Shown: positions 8,361 through 17,134 of the stretch, one piece after another
Layout: every line of letters starts with the position of its first letter
Position numbering within the stretch: position 1 is the stretch's first letter
NCBI GenBank assembly: GCA_030653975.1
Contig: JAURYH010000035.1
Span: 1 to 64,000, forward strand
DNA from: Hydrogenophaga sp.
Lineage (GTDB): Bacteria > Pseudomonadota > Gammaproteobacteria > Burkholderiales > Burkholderiaceae_C
Length of the DNA: 64,000 bases
Direction: 5' to 3'
Program-made: the position numbers and the translations under genes
The notes under the pieces: model-generated
Told to the model about the DNA's origin: nothing
The model's database searches: none
The model's input: only the letters and a program-made list of their open reading frames with translations

Positions 8361-8682
8361 GCTGCGGCAGGCGCTGTCCGGTGGGGGCAATTTCTGGGGT
8401 GGCTGTGCACAGCAGCCTGGGGCCGGGCGCGCAAGTGCGCGCATCGTTGACTGACTCGCGGCCAAAGTGCCTTGAGCCCCCACGCTCCACCGCTGCACGG
8501 GTCGCTGCCCCCCGTGGGGGCTGTTTCGGCTTGGGGCGGTCCGGCGCCGAAACGGAGCGGAGAGAGCGCAGCGAACGCAGCGAGTTTGGCCGCGCCGGCC
8601 CCAGGCTGGTGGGCGCAGCGAAGTCGGCGCAAAGCGCCGACCGCCCCAGTATGAGCCCCCACCGGACAGCGCCTGCCGCAGC
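8361..8682 (+). repeat. Composite palindromic repeat, module B copy 1 (322 bp)
   Basis: Bounded by perfect 28-nt inverted arms (8361-8388 and 8655-8682) starting GCTGCGGCAGGCGCTGTCCG. It contains the same core as module A in the opposite orientation (8555-8587) and a GTCGGCGC/GCGCCGAC hairpin. The same arms bound a shorter copy at 13419-13656. Confidence 0.85.
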
Positions 8683-8697
8683 CGCGAGATGCAACCC

Positions 8698-9459
8698 ATG
8701 AACACCTGGATTTTCCTCAGGGGCCTGACGCGCGAAGCCGCGCACTGGGGCCGCTTCACCGCCATCTTCCAGCAGGCCCTGCCCCGCGCCCGCATCCACA
8801 CGCTGGACCTGCCAGGCAATGGTCAACACCACCGCCAGACCAGCCCGCTCTCGGTGGCCGGCATGGTGGCCGCCTGCCGCGACGAATGCGTGCGCCGCGG
8901 CATCGAGACCCCGGTATCCCTGCTCGCCATGTCGCTCGGCGCCATGGTGGCGGCCGAGTGGGCGCGGGTGGCGCCCGACGAACTGGACGGCTGCGTGCTG
9001 ATCAACACCAGCATGCGGCCGTTCAGCCCCCTGCACCACCGCCTGCGGCCCGCCAACTACCCGGCCCTGCTGCGCCTGGCCCTGGGCGGGGGTTCGGCCG
9101 AAGCCATCGAACAGACGGTGCTGCGGCTCACCAGCAACCAGCCGGGGCAACTGCGCGAGGTGATCCCGGACTGGACGTCCGTGCGTCGACAGCGCCCGGT
9201 GAGCGCCGGCAACACCGTTCGCCAGCTGATCGCGGCGGCCCGCTACCGCGCGCCACGGCAGGCACCCGGCGTACCCCTGCTGCTGCTGGCCAGCGAGCAC
9301 GACCAGCTGGTGGACAGCCGCTGCTCGCAGGCCATCGCCAGCGCCTGGCACTGCCCGCTGCTGATGCACCCGGCCGCGGGCCACGACCTGCCGCTGGACG
9401 ATCCACGCTGGGTGGTGGATCAGGTGCGGCGGTGGCTGCAGAGCGCGCCGGGCGCCTGA
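8698..9459 (+). CDS. Alpha/beta hydrolase
   Basis: A 253-aa alpha/beta-hydrolase-fold protein. The nucleophile elbow is AMSLG (Ser79), departing from G-x-S-x-G only at the first glycine. The acid is in SEHDQLVD and the histidine in AAGHDLPLDD, so the triad is complete. There is no signal peptide. An ATG 9 bp upstream is an alternative start; neither has a strong ribosome site. The gene begins 16 bp after a composite repeat and is convergent with phnE (13 bp gap). The substrate is unknown; an esterase serving the neighbouring phosphonate genes is speculation. Confidence 0.7.
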   Translation: MNTWIFLRGLTREAAHWGRFTAIFQQALPRARIHTLDLPGNGQHHRQTSPLSVAGMVAACRDECVRRGIETPVSLLAMSLGAMVAAEWARVAPDELDGCVLINTSMRPFSPLHHRLRPANYPALLRLALGGGSAEAIEQTVLRLTSNQPGQLREVIPDWTSVRRQRPVSAGNTVRQLIAAARYRAPRQAPGVPLLLLASEHDQLVDSRCSQAIASAWHCPLLMHPAAGHDLPLDDPRWVVDQVRRWLQSAPGA

Positions 9460-9472
9460 ACAGGCACCTGAA

Positions 9473-10282
9473 TCACAGAATCTTCTTGCGCAACACAGCG
9501 CTCAGCCGCTCCACCAGCACCACCAGCGCGAAGATGGCCAGAATGATGGTGGCGGCTTCGTCGTAGTTGAACAGGTCCATCGCCACCTTCAGCTCGATGC
9601 CGATGCCGCCCGCCCCGACCAGCCCGAGCACCACGGACGATCGGGTCGCCTTCTCCAGGCTGAACAGCGAGGTGTTGATGAACGAGGGCATGGCGGCCGG
9701 GAACACCGAACACATGATCAGCGACAGCCGGCCCGTGCCCATGGCCGACAGGGCCTCCTGCGGGCCCCGGTCCACCTCTTCCATCGCCTCGGCAAAGAAG
9801 CGGCCGCAGAAACCGATCTTGTCGATCACGATGGCCAGCGTGCCGGCGAACGGCCCGAGCCCCACCGACACCACGAACAGCAGCGCCCACACCAGATCGG
9901 GCACGGTGCGGAAGAAGGCGATCAGGTTGCGCGCCGCGTGGTAGACCAGCGGATGGGGCGAGAGGTGCGGCGTGGCCAGCACGGCGATGGGCACGCTCAG
10001 CAACACGCCGACCACCGTGCCCACGAACGCCATCTGGAAGGTCTCCAGCAGCGCCCAGCCCACGGCTTCGAGCCGGGCGGTGGACGGCGGCAGCATCTCG
10101 CCCACCAGGCGCGTCATCTGCGGGATGCCGCCCCAGAGGTCGCCGAACGAGACACCGGTCTTGTTGACCGACCAGGCGAAGAAACCGATCACCACCAGCC
10201 AGAGCATGAAGCTGGTCGGGCTGGTGCGTTCGAAACGGTCGGGCAAGGCGCGCGCGGCCGGCGCCGGGGGATGGCTATTCAT
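9473..10282 (-). CDS. phnE: Phosphonate-type ABC transporter permease (first set)
   Basis: A 269-aa inner-membrane permease of the PhnE family, with an N-terminal span (SFMLWLVVIGFFAW), several further spans and the EAA-type loop that couples to the ATPase (FFAEAMEEVDRGPQEALSAMGTG). VLGLVGAGGIGIELK is the conserved PhnE segment near the C-terminus. It overlaps the end of phnC by 8 bp and is last in a phnD-phnC-phnE unit that imports phosphonate, phosphite or a phosphate ester. Substrate range cannot be read from the permease. Confidence 0.9.
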   Translation of the reverse strand: MNSHPPAPAARALPDRFERTSPTSFMLWLVVIGFFAWSVNKTGVSFGDLWGGIPQMTRLVGEMLPPSTARLEAVGWALLETFQMAFVGTVVGVLLSVPIAVLATPHLSPHPLVYHAARNLIAFFRTVPDLVWALLFVVSVGLGPFAGTLAIVIDKIGFCGRFFAEAMEEVDRGPQEALSAMGTGRLSLIMCSVFPAAMPSFINTSLFSLEKATRSSVVLGLVGAGGIGIELKVAMDLFNYDEAATIILAIFALVVLVERLSAVLRKKIL

Positions 10283-11099
10283 ACAAAGACCTCAGTTCGG
10301 CCACGCTCACGGTGTGGCTCAGCGCGTCCAGGACGATCCGGCCCCGCTGCAGCGCGATCACGCGGTCGGCGTATTTCACGGCGTGCACCAGGTCGTGCGA
10401 GGTGAAGACCATGGTCAGGCCCTCGTCCTTCACGAGTCCGGAGAACAGCGCCATCACCTCGTCGCCGGCCACCGGGTCCAGGCTGGCCGCCGGCTCGTCG
10501 GCCACGATGAGGCGCGGCCGCTGCATCAGGGCGCGCGCCACCGCCACCCGCTGCGACTGCCCGCCGGAGAGCTTGTCGGCACGGCGCAGCGCGATGTGCG
10601 ACAGCCCCACGCGGTCCAGGCAAGCCAGGGCCTCACTGCGCAACGCGGCGGGCGCCAGCCCCTGGAACCAGGCTTGCGCCAGCGGGGCACGCGGCAAGGC
10701 GCCGTGCAGCACGTTGGACAGCGCCGAAAGGCGCGGCACCAGGTTGTGTTTCTGGAACACGAAGCCCACCTGCGAACGCAGCCGCCGCAGGGCTGGCGCG
10801 TCCAGCCCCGCCAGCGGCGTGCCGAACAGCCGCACCTCGCCGCCGTCGGGCGGGATCAGGTGCATGCAGCAGCGCAGCAGGGTGGACTTGCCGGCGCCGT
10901 TGGCACCGATCAGCGCCACGCGCTGCCCCGCCTTCACCTGGAAGGCCACGCCGTCGAGCACGGGGGTGGCGGCATCGAAGCTTTTGGTCAGGCCGCGTAC
11001 CCAGAGGTCGGCCGGCGGCGCGATGGCATCCAGGGCATCGACCCCGGACAAGGGGCTGCCGCCCACCAGCGTGGCGGTGGGTGCGAACGTGTTCAACAT
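10275..11099 (-). CDS. phnC: Phosphonate-type ABC transporter ATPase (first set)
   Basis: A 274-aa ATPase with Walker A GANGAGKST (Lys71), Q-loop FVFQKHN, signature LSGGQSQR (177-184), Walker B LIVADEPAASLDP and the switch histidine in FTSHD. It powers import through PhnE. About 30 extra residues precede the ATPase domain. It lies 21 bp downstream of phnD and overlaps phnE. It diverges in sequence from the second phnC at 17135, so the pair are paralogues rather than a recent duplication. Confidence 0.9.
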   Translation of the reverse strand: MLNTFAPTATLVGGSPLSGVDALDAIAPPADLWVRGLTKSFDAATPVLDGVAFQVKAGQRVALIGANGAGKSTLLRCCMHLIPPDGGEVRLFGTPLAGLDAPALRRLRSQVGFVFQKHNLVPRLSALSNVLHGALPRAPLAQAWFQGLAPAALRSEALACLDRVGLSHIALRRADKLSGGQSQRVAVARALMQRPRLIVADEPAASLDPVAGDEVMALFSGLVKDEGLTMVFTSHDLVHAVKYADRVIALQRGRIVLDALSHTVSVAELRSLYE

Positions 11100-11120
11100 G
11101 GTGGTTCTTCAGCCTCGGGA

Positions 11121-11996
11121 TCAATCGCCCACGAAGGCGGCGTACTGCGGCTGGCCGATGGTGGCGTACATCTTGCGCACGTAGTTGTAGTCGGCGTCGC
11201 TGATGCTGGGGATGAACTTCATGCCCTGGAACTTCTGGTTTTCGTCCGGGCCGAGCAACACGGCGGCGATGAGCGCTTCGGAGTTCTCGCTGAAGACCTT
11301 CTTCATGTTGGCGACCACAGCGTCCGGCACGTGGGTGCCGGCGAGCAACACGTCGTTGGGCAGGTCGCGGCCGCGGGCGATCACCTTGAACACCACATCA
11401 GGGTGCTTCTTGGACAGGCCGGGCAGATCGGTGCGGTTGATGCCGATGGCGGACACGTCGCCGCGCTTCATGGCCTCGACCGCCACGTTGCGGTTGATGT
11501 GCAGGATCTGCACGTCCTGCCCGGGCTTGAGGCCCAGGTCGGCGAGCACCTGGATCGGCGAGAGGTGGCGCGAGGTGGAACCGACGTCACCCAGGGCCAC
11601 CTTCTTGCCCTTGAGGTCTTCCACGCCATCGATGCCCGAGCCCACCAGCGTGACCACCGAGCCGTAGTACTCGGGGCGGCTGAAGCCCACCACCAGCTTG
11701 GCGTCGGTGCGCTTCTTGAACACCACGTACTCGGCCGGGCCGGTCAACACCAGGTCGATCTTTTTCGCGTTGAGCGCTTCCACCGCGGCGGTGCGGTTGG
11801 GCACGGGGAACAGCTCGACCTTCATGCCGGATTTTTCCGACAGGATCTTCTGGAAGCCGGCGTATTCGCGCTGCAGGTTTTCCAGCCCCACGATGTCGGT
11901 GACGGCCAGGCGCAGGGTTTGCGCCTGAACCGAGAAGGCGGTGGCGGTGAGGCCGATCACCGTGACGGCGGTGGCGAGGTGTTTGGTCCAGTTCAT
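11121..11996 (-). CDS. phnD: PhnD-family periplasmic binding protein (first set)
   Basis: A 291-aa exported protein with a Sec signal peptide (cleavage likely after SVQAQ, about residue 26). The mature part has the PhnD-family pattern: SEKSGMKVELFPVPNRTAAVEALNA, DLVLTGPAEYVV, GKKVALGDVGSTSRH. This subgroup also includes binding proteins for phosphite and hypophosphite, so the ligand could be a phosphonate or a reduced phosphorus oxyanion. A GTTTAGAC site lies 17 bp before the ATG and a GTGTAGAC site further up, shared with divergent phnM, suggesting control by PhnF. Confidence 0.85.
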   Translation of the reverse strand: MNWTKHLATAVTVIGLTATAFSVQAQTLRLAVTDIVGLENLQREYAGFQKILSEKSGMKVELFPVPNRTAAVEALNAKKIDLVLTGPAEYVVFKKRTDAKLVVGFSRPEYYGSVVTLVGSGIDGVEDLKGKKVALGDVGSTSRHLSPIQVLADLGLKPGQDVQILHINRNVAVEAMKRGDVSAIGINRTDLPGLSKKHPDVVFKVIARGRDLPNDVLLAGTHVPDAVVANMKKVFSENSEALIAAVLLGPDENQKFQGMKFIPSISDADYNYVRKMYATIGQPQYAAFVGD

Positions 11997-12012
11997 GAGG
12001 CAGCTCCAAGTG

Positions 12013-12020
12013 GTTTAGAC
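12013..12020. promoter_or_regulatory. Candidate PhnF operator upstream of phnD
   Basis: GTTTAGAC fits GTNTAGAC, seen before every phn unit in the window. It lies 17 bp before the phnD ATG, the same spacing as before the second phnC. Confidence 0.5.
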
Positions 12021-12056
12021 AACTTCGAGAGCGTGACTGCGTGCGATGACAAAGTT

Positions 12057-12064
12057 GTGTAGAC
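12057..12064. promoter_or_regulatory. Second candidate PhnF operator between phnD and phnM
   Basis: GTGTAGAC fits GTNTAGAC. With its flank (ACAACTT-type sequence) it forms an imperfect inverted pair with the site at 12013. It could serve both phnD and the divergent phnM. Confidence 0.45.
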
Positions 12065-12167
12065 GACATGAAGTTTTCATGACTTGCATGACACGGCCAT
12101 TTCGTCGTTCAGCTGTCACACAAATGGGGCACGCTGGACACCTTTTCGTCACCCTGGGACACCAGAC

Positions 12168-13370
12168 ATGAACACATTGGAACGGTTTGCGATCGCGGGC
12201 GGCAGCGCCTTGCTGCCATCGGGCTTTCAGGACGACGTGGTCATCACGGTGGACCACGGCGTCATCGTGGAGATCGGCAGCGAGGTCAACGCCACACCCG
12301 TGATGGACGCCCGCGGCCTGCGCGTGATGCCCGGCATCATCGACCTGCACGGCGACGCCTTCGAGCGCCAGATCATGCCCCGGCCGGGCGTGCATTTCGA
12401 CCTGCAGCTGGCCCTCGCAGAAACCGACCGGCAACTGGTGGCCAACGGCATTTCCACCGCCTTCCACGGCGTGACCTTCTCCTGGGAACCCGGCCTGCGC
12501 AGCCGCGAGACGCTGGTGCGCCTGATGGCCGCCATGGACGCCGCGGCCGGCCACCTCTCGTGCGACGCGCGCCTGCACCTGCGCCACGAGACCTACAACC
12601 TGGACGGCGAAGACGAGGTGCTGGCCTGGCTGGCACAAGGCCGTATCGCCCTGCTCGCCTTCAACGACCACACGCCCGACATCCTGCGCAAGCTCGGGCA
12701 CCCGAAAGACGCCATGACGGTGCTGCAGCGCACCGGCCAGAACGCCGCGGACCTGCAGGCGCTGGCCGAGCGGGTTGCGGCCCGGCACGACGAGGTGCCG
12801 GCCTCCATCCGCCGCCTGGCCGCCGCCGCACGGGCCGCCGGTGTGCCCATGGCCTCGCACGACGACCCCTCGCCCGAGGTGCGCACGGACTACCAGGCGC
12901 TCGGCTGCAGCATCTCGGAGTTCCCCAAGACCCGCGAGACCGCGACACTGGCCCGCGTGTATGGCAACCCGGTGGTGTTTGGCGCGCCCAACGTGGTGCG
13001 CGGCGGCAGCCACCTGAACAACGCGGTGTCGGCCTCGGTCATGGCGCGCGCCGGCCTGTGCACCGTGCTCACGTCCGACTACTACTACCCGGCCATGCTG
13101 CCGGCCGCCTTCCGCCTGAGCGAAGACGGTGTGTGCGATCTGCCCACCGCCTGGGCCATGATTTCCAGCAACGCCGCCGATGCCGCCGGTCTGTCTGATC
13201 GGGGCCGTCTGGCCGTGGGTCTGCGGGCCGACATCGTGCTCGTGCGCACGCCGGCCGGTCGGCCACCGAGCGTGGCGGCGCACGTCATCGGCGGTCATCT
13301 GGCGTTTGCGGCCAAGGGGGCTCCGCGTCTTCAGGTGCCATCAACAGCCGTTGCCCTGGAAACGCTCTGA
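12168..13370 (+). CDS. phnM: PhnM-family metal hydrolase (second copy)
   Basis: A 400-aa amidohydrolase-superfamily enzyme of the PhnM type (alpha-D-ribose 1-methylphosphonate 5-triphosphate diphosphatase). Metal-ligand motifs are His61-Gly-Asp63 in IIDLHGD, FNDHTPD, MASHDDPS, and NVVRGGSH followed by LTSDYYYP, all typical of PhnM. It is divergent from phnDCE and is a distant paralogue of the phnM inside the C-P lyase operon, having LHGD where that copy has VHTD. The start is ATG at 12168. It may process a different substrate or simply raise PhnM dosage. A composite repeat begins 49 bp downstream. Confidence 0.85.
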   Translation: MNTLERFAIAGGSALLPSGFQDDVVITVDHGVIVEIGSEVNATPVMDARGLRVMPGIIDLHGDAFERQIMPRPGVHFDLQLALAETDRQLVANGISTAFHGVTFSWEPGLRSRETLVRLMAAMDAAAGHLSCDARLHLRHETYNLDGEDEVLAWLAQGRIALLAFNDHTPDILRKLGHPKDAMTVLQRTGQNAADLQALAERVAARHDEVPASIRRLAAAARAAGVPMASHDDPSPEVRTDYQALGCSISEFPKTRETATLARVYGNPVVFGAPNVVRGGSHLNNAVSASVMARAGLCTVLTSDYYYPAMLPAAFRLSEDGVCDLPTAWAMISSNAADAAGLSDRGRLAVGLRADIVLVRTPAGRPPSVAAHVIGGHLAFAAKGAPRLQVPSTAVALETL

Positions 13371-13418
13371 ACTTTGGATGGTGGGCTGTTTGCCTGCCAA
13401 AAGGGGCAGCACCTCGCG

Positions 13419-13656
13419 GCTGCGGCAGGCGCTGTCCGGTGGGGGCTCATCCGGGGTGGTCGGCGCTTTGCGCCGACTTCGCTGTGTCCGCCCGTCTGGG
13501 GCCGGCGCGGCCAAACTCGCTGCGTTCGCTGCGCTCTCTCCGCTCAAACAGGGGCCGCGAGTCAGGCAACGAAGCGCGCACTTGCGCGCCCGGCCCCAGA
13601 CATGCGGACACAGCCACCCCGGAACATCGCCCCCACCGGACAGCGCCTGCCGCAGC
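13419..13656 (-). repeat. Composite palindromic repeat, module B copy 2 (238 bp)
   Basis: Carries the same 28-nt arms as the copy at 8361 (13419-13446 and 13629-13656, both perfect), a GTCGGCGC/GCGCCGAC hairpin and the shared core at 13514-13546. It is shorter internally than copy 1. The spacer 13371-13973 is filled by this and module A. Confidence 0.85.
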
Positions 13657-13703
13657 AAGAAGCGAATGGGTATTCCACCGCTGGAGTGCACAGACCTCTG
13701 TCG

Positions 13704-13938
13704 CCAAGGCGTGTGTGCTCAGGCTGCAGCGCGCCTTGTGAGGCGCCGAGAAGCGCAGTGGCCGTGGCCGCGCGCAGCGCGCTTCGTCAACTGACTTGTC
13801 GCACTTGTCTGAGCGGAGAGAGCGCAGCGAACGGAAGCGAGTTGTGCGACGGGCCACGGTCGCGAGCATCGCAGGGCAGTCGGTGCGCAGCGCCGACCGC
13901 CTCACCGAAGCGCTGCGGCCTGAGCGCACACGCCTTGG
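13704..13938 (-). repeat. Composite palindromic repeat, module A copy 2 (235 bp)
   Basis: Reverse complement of the module at 8078-8312: same length, highly similar throughout, with arms at 13704-13732 and 13910-13938. The core is at 13810-13843 with one added base. No gene supported inside. Confidence 0.85.
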
Positions 13939-13973
13939 CTCGCGAGGTGCAACAACGACGAGCCGCAACCCCG

Positions 13974-15167
13974 TTACCGCACCACCGAACCGCTGCGCTG
14001 CAGCCACACCAGCGCCGCCAGGCCAACCAGCCCCACCCCGGTGGACACCCACAGTGCATCACCGCCGAATTGGTCGATCGCCAGGCCAAAGACCAGCGGC
14101 GCAAAAGCCTGCGCCACACGCGCCGGCACCATCAGCAGCCCCTGGCGTGCCCCGTAGCCCTGCGGCCCGAAGATCACCAGCGGCAGCGTGCCCTTGGCGA
14201 TGGTGAGGATGCCGTTGCCCGCGCCGTGCAAGACCGTGAACAGCAGGGCAGCGGGACCACCCAGCACCATCAGCAGCACGGCGCCCACCGGGTGTGCGGC
14301 CGTCGCCATCTGGGCGGACAGCAGCGGGTGCACCTTGCGCAGAAAGCCGAACTCCAGCAGCCGGGCCGCCACCTGGGCCGGCCCGACCAGGGCCGCCAGG
14401 GCCAGCGCGGCGGCCAGCGTCAAGCCGTGGGCCTGCAGCAGACTCGGCAGGTGGGCCGCCATGGCGGTGCTGGTGAACCAGGTGACGGCGAAGACCAGCG
14501 ACAGCAGGACGGTGGGCCAGAACGTGGCACCCGGCGCCGTCACCGCCTCTGGCGCGGCACTGGGTGACACCGCCGCCGCCACCTGGCTCACGCCGGGTGC
14601 TGCCGCGCTGCGTGGCAAAGAGGCGTTGAGCGGCAGTCCGAGCAGCAGGTGCAGGCCCGCCCAGCACAGACAGGCGCCGCGCCAGCCGAATTCGAGCTCC
14701 AGCCAGGCCGTGAGCGGCCAGCCCACGGTGCTGGCAAAACCGGCGATCAGGGTGATGCCGGTGATGGCGCTGCGCGCGTCATGGCCGTAGAGGCGAACCA
14801 GTGTCGCGAAGGCGGCGTCGTAAAGGCCCGCCGCCATCGCTACGCCGATCAGGCCCCAGGCCAGAAACAGCAGCACCGGCCCCTGCGCCAACGCCAGGGC
14901 CACCAGCCCCGCGGCAAACAGCAAGTTGGTGCCGATCAGCACCGGACGGCCACCGTGGTGATCGATCAACTGCCCCGCCCAGCGGCCGAACACCGCCGAG
15001 ACGATCAGGGCAAACGAAAAGGCGGCAAAGACTGTTGTCACGGACACGCCCAGGTCCGCGGCCATCGCCGTGGCCAGCATGGCCGGCAGGTAGTAGGACG
15101 AGGCCCAGGCCAGGGTCTGCGCGGTGCCCAGGCGGGCAACCACCGAAGTTCGGTGTGAAATCAGCAT
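13974..15167 (-). CDS. MFS transporter
   Basis: A 397-aa major-facilitator protein with about 12 predicted membrane spans. GRWAGQLIDHHGGRP is the family's cytoplasmic loop 2-3 motif. It looks like an uptake or efflux carrier of the YbfB/OFA-like type, but the substrate is not readable. It follows phnE of the C-P lyase locus by 28 bp on the same strand, so it may be the last gene of that unit, perhaps exporting a by-product or importing an organophosphorus compound. Confidence 0.75.
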   Translation of the reverse strand: MLISHRTSVVARLGTAQTLAWASSYYLPAMLATAMAADLGVSVTTVFAAFSFALIVSAVFGRWAGQLIDHHGGRPVLIGTNLLFAAGLVALALAQGPVLLFLAWGLIGVAMAAGLYDAAFATLVRLYGHDARSAITGITLIAGFASTVGWPLTAWLELEFGWRGACLCWAGLHLLLGLPLNASLPRSAAAPGVSQVAAAVSPSAAPEAVTAPGATFWPTVLLSLVFAVTWFTSTAMAAHLPSLLQAHGLTLAAALALAALVGPAQVAARLLEFGFLRKVHPLLSAQMATAAHPVGAVLLMVLGGPAALLFTVLHGAGNGILTIAKGTLPLVIFGPQGYGARQGLLMVPARVAQAFAPLVFGLAIDQFGGDALWVSTGVGLVGLAALVWLQRSGSVVR

Positions 15168-15195
15168 GGTGCCGACTCTACGTCGGTCACAGGCC

Positions 15196-16002
15196 TCAAA
15201 TGAGGACTTTTCGGATACGCGAGGAAATCACGTCGATCACGCTCACCGTGACGATGATCATCAGCATCACGGCGCAGGTCTCGGCGTACTGGAAACCGCG
15301 GATGATCTCCCACAGCACGACACCGATGCCGCCCGCGCCCACCATGCCCACCACCGAAGCCGAGCGCACGTTGGACTCGAAGCGGTACAGCATGTAGGAA
15401 ATCCACAGCGGCATGACCTGCGGGATCACGCCGTAGACGATCTCGTGCAGCGCGCTCGCGCCGGTCGAGCGGATGCCCTCCACCGGCTGCGGATCGATCG
15501 CCTCCACCGCTTCAGAGAACAGCTTGGCGAGCACGCCCGCGGTGTGTATCCACAGCGCCAGCACACCGGCAAAAGGCCCCAGGCCGACCGCGACCACGAA
15601 CAGCATGGCGAACACCATTTCGTTGATGGCGCGGAACGCGTCCATCAGGCGGCGCACCGGCTGGTGCACCCACCAGGGCGTGATGTTGCTGGAGGCCAGC
15701 AGGCCCAGCGGGATGGCGGTGAGCACGGCCAGCGCCGTGCCCCAGAGCGCGATCTGCAGCGTGATGATGATCTCGCTCAGGTACAGCTTCCACTGCGAAA
15801 AATCGGGCGGAAAAAAATCGGCCGCGTAGGTGGCCATGTTGCCCGAGTCGCGGATCAGGTCGAGCGGGCGCATGTCGGCACCGTTCCACGAGCCCGCCAG
15901 CAGCAGCAGGAGCGCGGCCCACGACAGGTACCAGGTCAGGCTGCGTTTGGGAGCGGGCACCACGGCCGGCGTCAGGCGGTGGACATTGAGCGTGGTGGAC
16001 AT
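15196..16002 (-). CDS. phnE: Phosphonate ABC transporter permease (second set)
   Basis: A 268-aa PhnE-family permease. After an N-terminal span it has the coupling loop [25 protein letters not shown] and the conserved [24 protein letters not shown]. It probably forms the membrane channel for PhnD/PhnC of this locus. It is clearly distinct from the 9473 permease. The gap between it and upstream phnD is 117 bp, large enough for an internal promoter or processing site, though none is evident. Confidence 0.9.
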   Translation of the reverse strand: MSTTLNVHRLTPAVVPAPKRSLTWYLSWAALLLLLAGSWNGADMRPLDLIRDSGNMATYAADFFPPDFSQWKLYLSEIIITLQIALWGTALAVLTAIPLGLLASSNITPWWVHQPVRRLMDAFRAINEMVFAMLFVVAVGLGPFAGVLALWIHTAGVLAKLFSEAVEAIDPQPVEGIRSTGASALHEIVYGVIPQVMPLWISYMLYRFESNVRSASVVGMVGAGGIGVVLWEIIRGFQYAETCAVMLMIIVTVSVIDVISSRIRKVLI

Positions 16003-16119
16003 GGTCGTGGGCGAGGTAAGAGGATTCGGGAGCGCGCTTCAGGCGCAGACCGTCCGCGGCGGGGTGCCGCGAACGGTCCGGGTGGAAAACACCGGGGAAA
16101 GAACGCTGAGAGAAAGCGA

Positions 16120-17064
16120 TCAGTTCAGCGCGGCCAGCAGCTTGTCGATCTCTGCCAGCTTGGCCATCTTGTCGGCTTCGCTCAGCGCGGTGTCGGACTC
16201 GATCTTGTTGCGCTTGCCGAACAGGTCCAGCTGGCGGATCGGCAGCAGCTGGGCGTTGGACGATGGCTTGAAACCCGAGAGCTTGGAGATCTTCATCACC
16301 ACCTCTTTTTCGCGCGGGTCGGTCTTGGCGTAGTTGAAGAGGAAGTTCTTGATCTTGGCTTTGGTGGCTTCAGGCAGATCCTTGCGCATGACCAGCGGGT
16401 CGAGTGCGATCAGGGGCGAGGTCCAGATCACACGGATGTCCTTGCGCTTCTCGGGAAACTTCTCGGCGATCTTGCCCAGGTTCTCGCTGTTGTTGGTGGC
16501 CACATCGACCTGCTGGTTGGCCACGGCCAGGGCGTTGGTTTCGTGGTTGGCGGAACGCACGATCTTGAAGTGCGTGCGCGCATCGACCTTGTTCTTGGCG
16601 AACACATAGAAGCTGGGCACCACAAAACCGGAGGTGGAGTTCGGGTCACCGTTGCCGAAGCTGTAGCTCTTGCCGTTCTTCAGCACATCGTCCAGCGACT
16701 TGATCGGGCTGTCCTTGTGCACGATGAGGTGCGAGTAGTAGCCCTCGGTGCCGTCGGCGTTGACCATCTGGGCAAACACCTCGCCGCTGGCGCGGTCCAC
16801 CGCCTCGATGGCCGACTTGTTGCCGTACCAGGCCACGTGCACCTTGTTGAAGCGCATGGCTTCGATCACGCCGGCGTAGTCGGGCGCGAAGAAGGCCGTG
16901 ACCTTGAAGCCGGTCTGCTTGGCCATGTCGTCGAGCAGCGGCTGCCAGTCGGCCTTGAGGTTCTGCGACGACTCGGTCGAGATGATGCCGAAGTTGATGT
17001 CCTGCGCGAAGGCGCCGGTGAGGGTGAGGCCGAGCGCGAGGCCGGCCAGGGTTTTCTTGAGCAT
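16120..17064 (-). CDS. phnD: Phosphonate ABC transporter binding protein (second set)
   Basis: A 314-aa periplasmic protein with a signal peptide ending near GAFAQ (residue 21). The mature part shows INFGIISTESSQNLKADWQPLLDDM, then VHVAWYGNKSAIEAV and GDPNSTSGF, the pattern of E. coli-type PhnD, which favours 2-aminoethylphosphonate. It lies between phnC and phnE, 70 bp after phnC. A lysine-rich C-terminal helix is normal for the family. This copy is the canonical phosphonate receptor of the locus. Confidence 0.9.
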   Translation of the reverse strand: MLKKTLAGLALGLTLTGAFAQDINFGIISTESSQNLKADWQPLLDDMAKQTGFKVTAFFAPDYAGVIEAMRFNKVHVAWYGNKSAIEAVDRASGEVFAQMVNADGTEGYYSHLIVHKDSPIKSLDDVLKNGKSYSFGNGDPNSTSGFVVPSFYVFAKNKVDARTHFKIVRSANHETNALAVANQQVDVATNNSENLGKIAEKFPEKRKDIRVIWTSPLIALDPLVMRKDLPEATKAKIKNFLFNYAKTDPREKEVVMKISKLSGFKPSSNAQLLPIRQLDLFGKRNKIESDTALSEADKMAKLAEIDKLLAALN

Positions 17065-17134
17065 GAAAGACTCCGTCAGGAAGGGTGGGGAAACAGGGAA
17101 AGGTGGGATGAGAACTGGGGAAAGAACGCGGCTC

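Noticed and set aside
8361-8682. Possible CRISPR array from repeated palindromic units
   Set aside because: There are only inverted arms and one core per module, no regular repeat-spacer series and no cas genes.
8220-8700. Several overlapping frames in the spacer after the M14 gene
   Set aside because: They run through palindromic repeat modules and appear equally in both strands and in the second copy at 13.4 kb; repeat structure explains them.
9972-12062. Open frame of 696 codons on the plus strand
   Set aside because: Antisense to phnE, phnC and phnD, whose motifs are complete on the other strand.
12107-12124. Pho-box-like site before the second phnM
   Set aside because: Only 12 of 18 consensus positions fit, too weak to report as a feature beside the clear PhnF-type sites.
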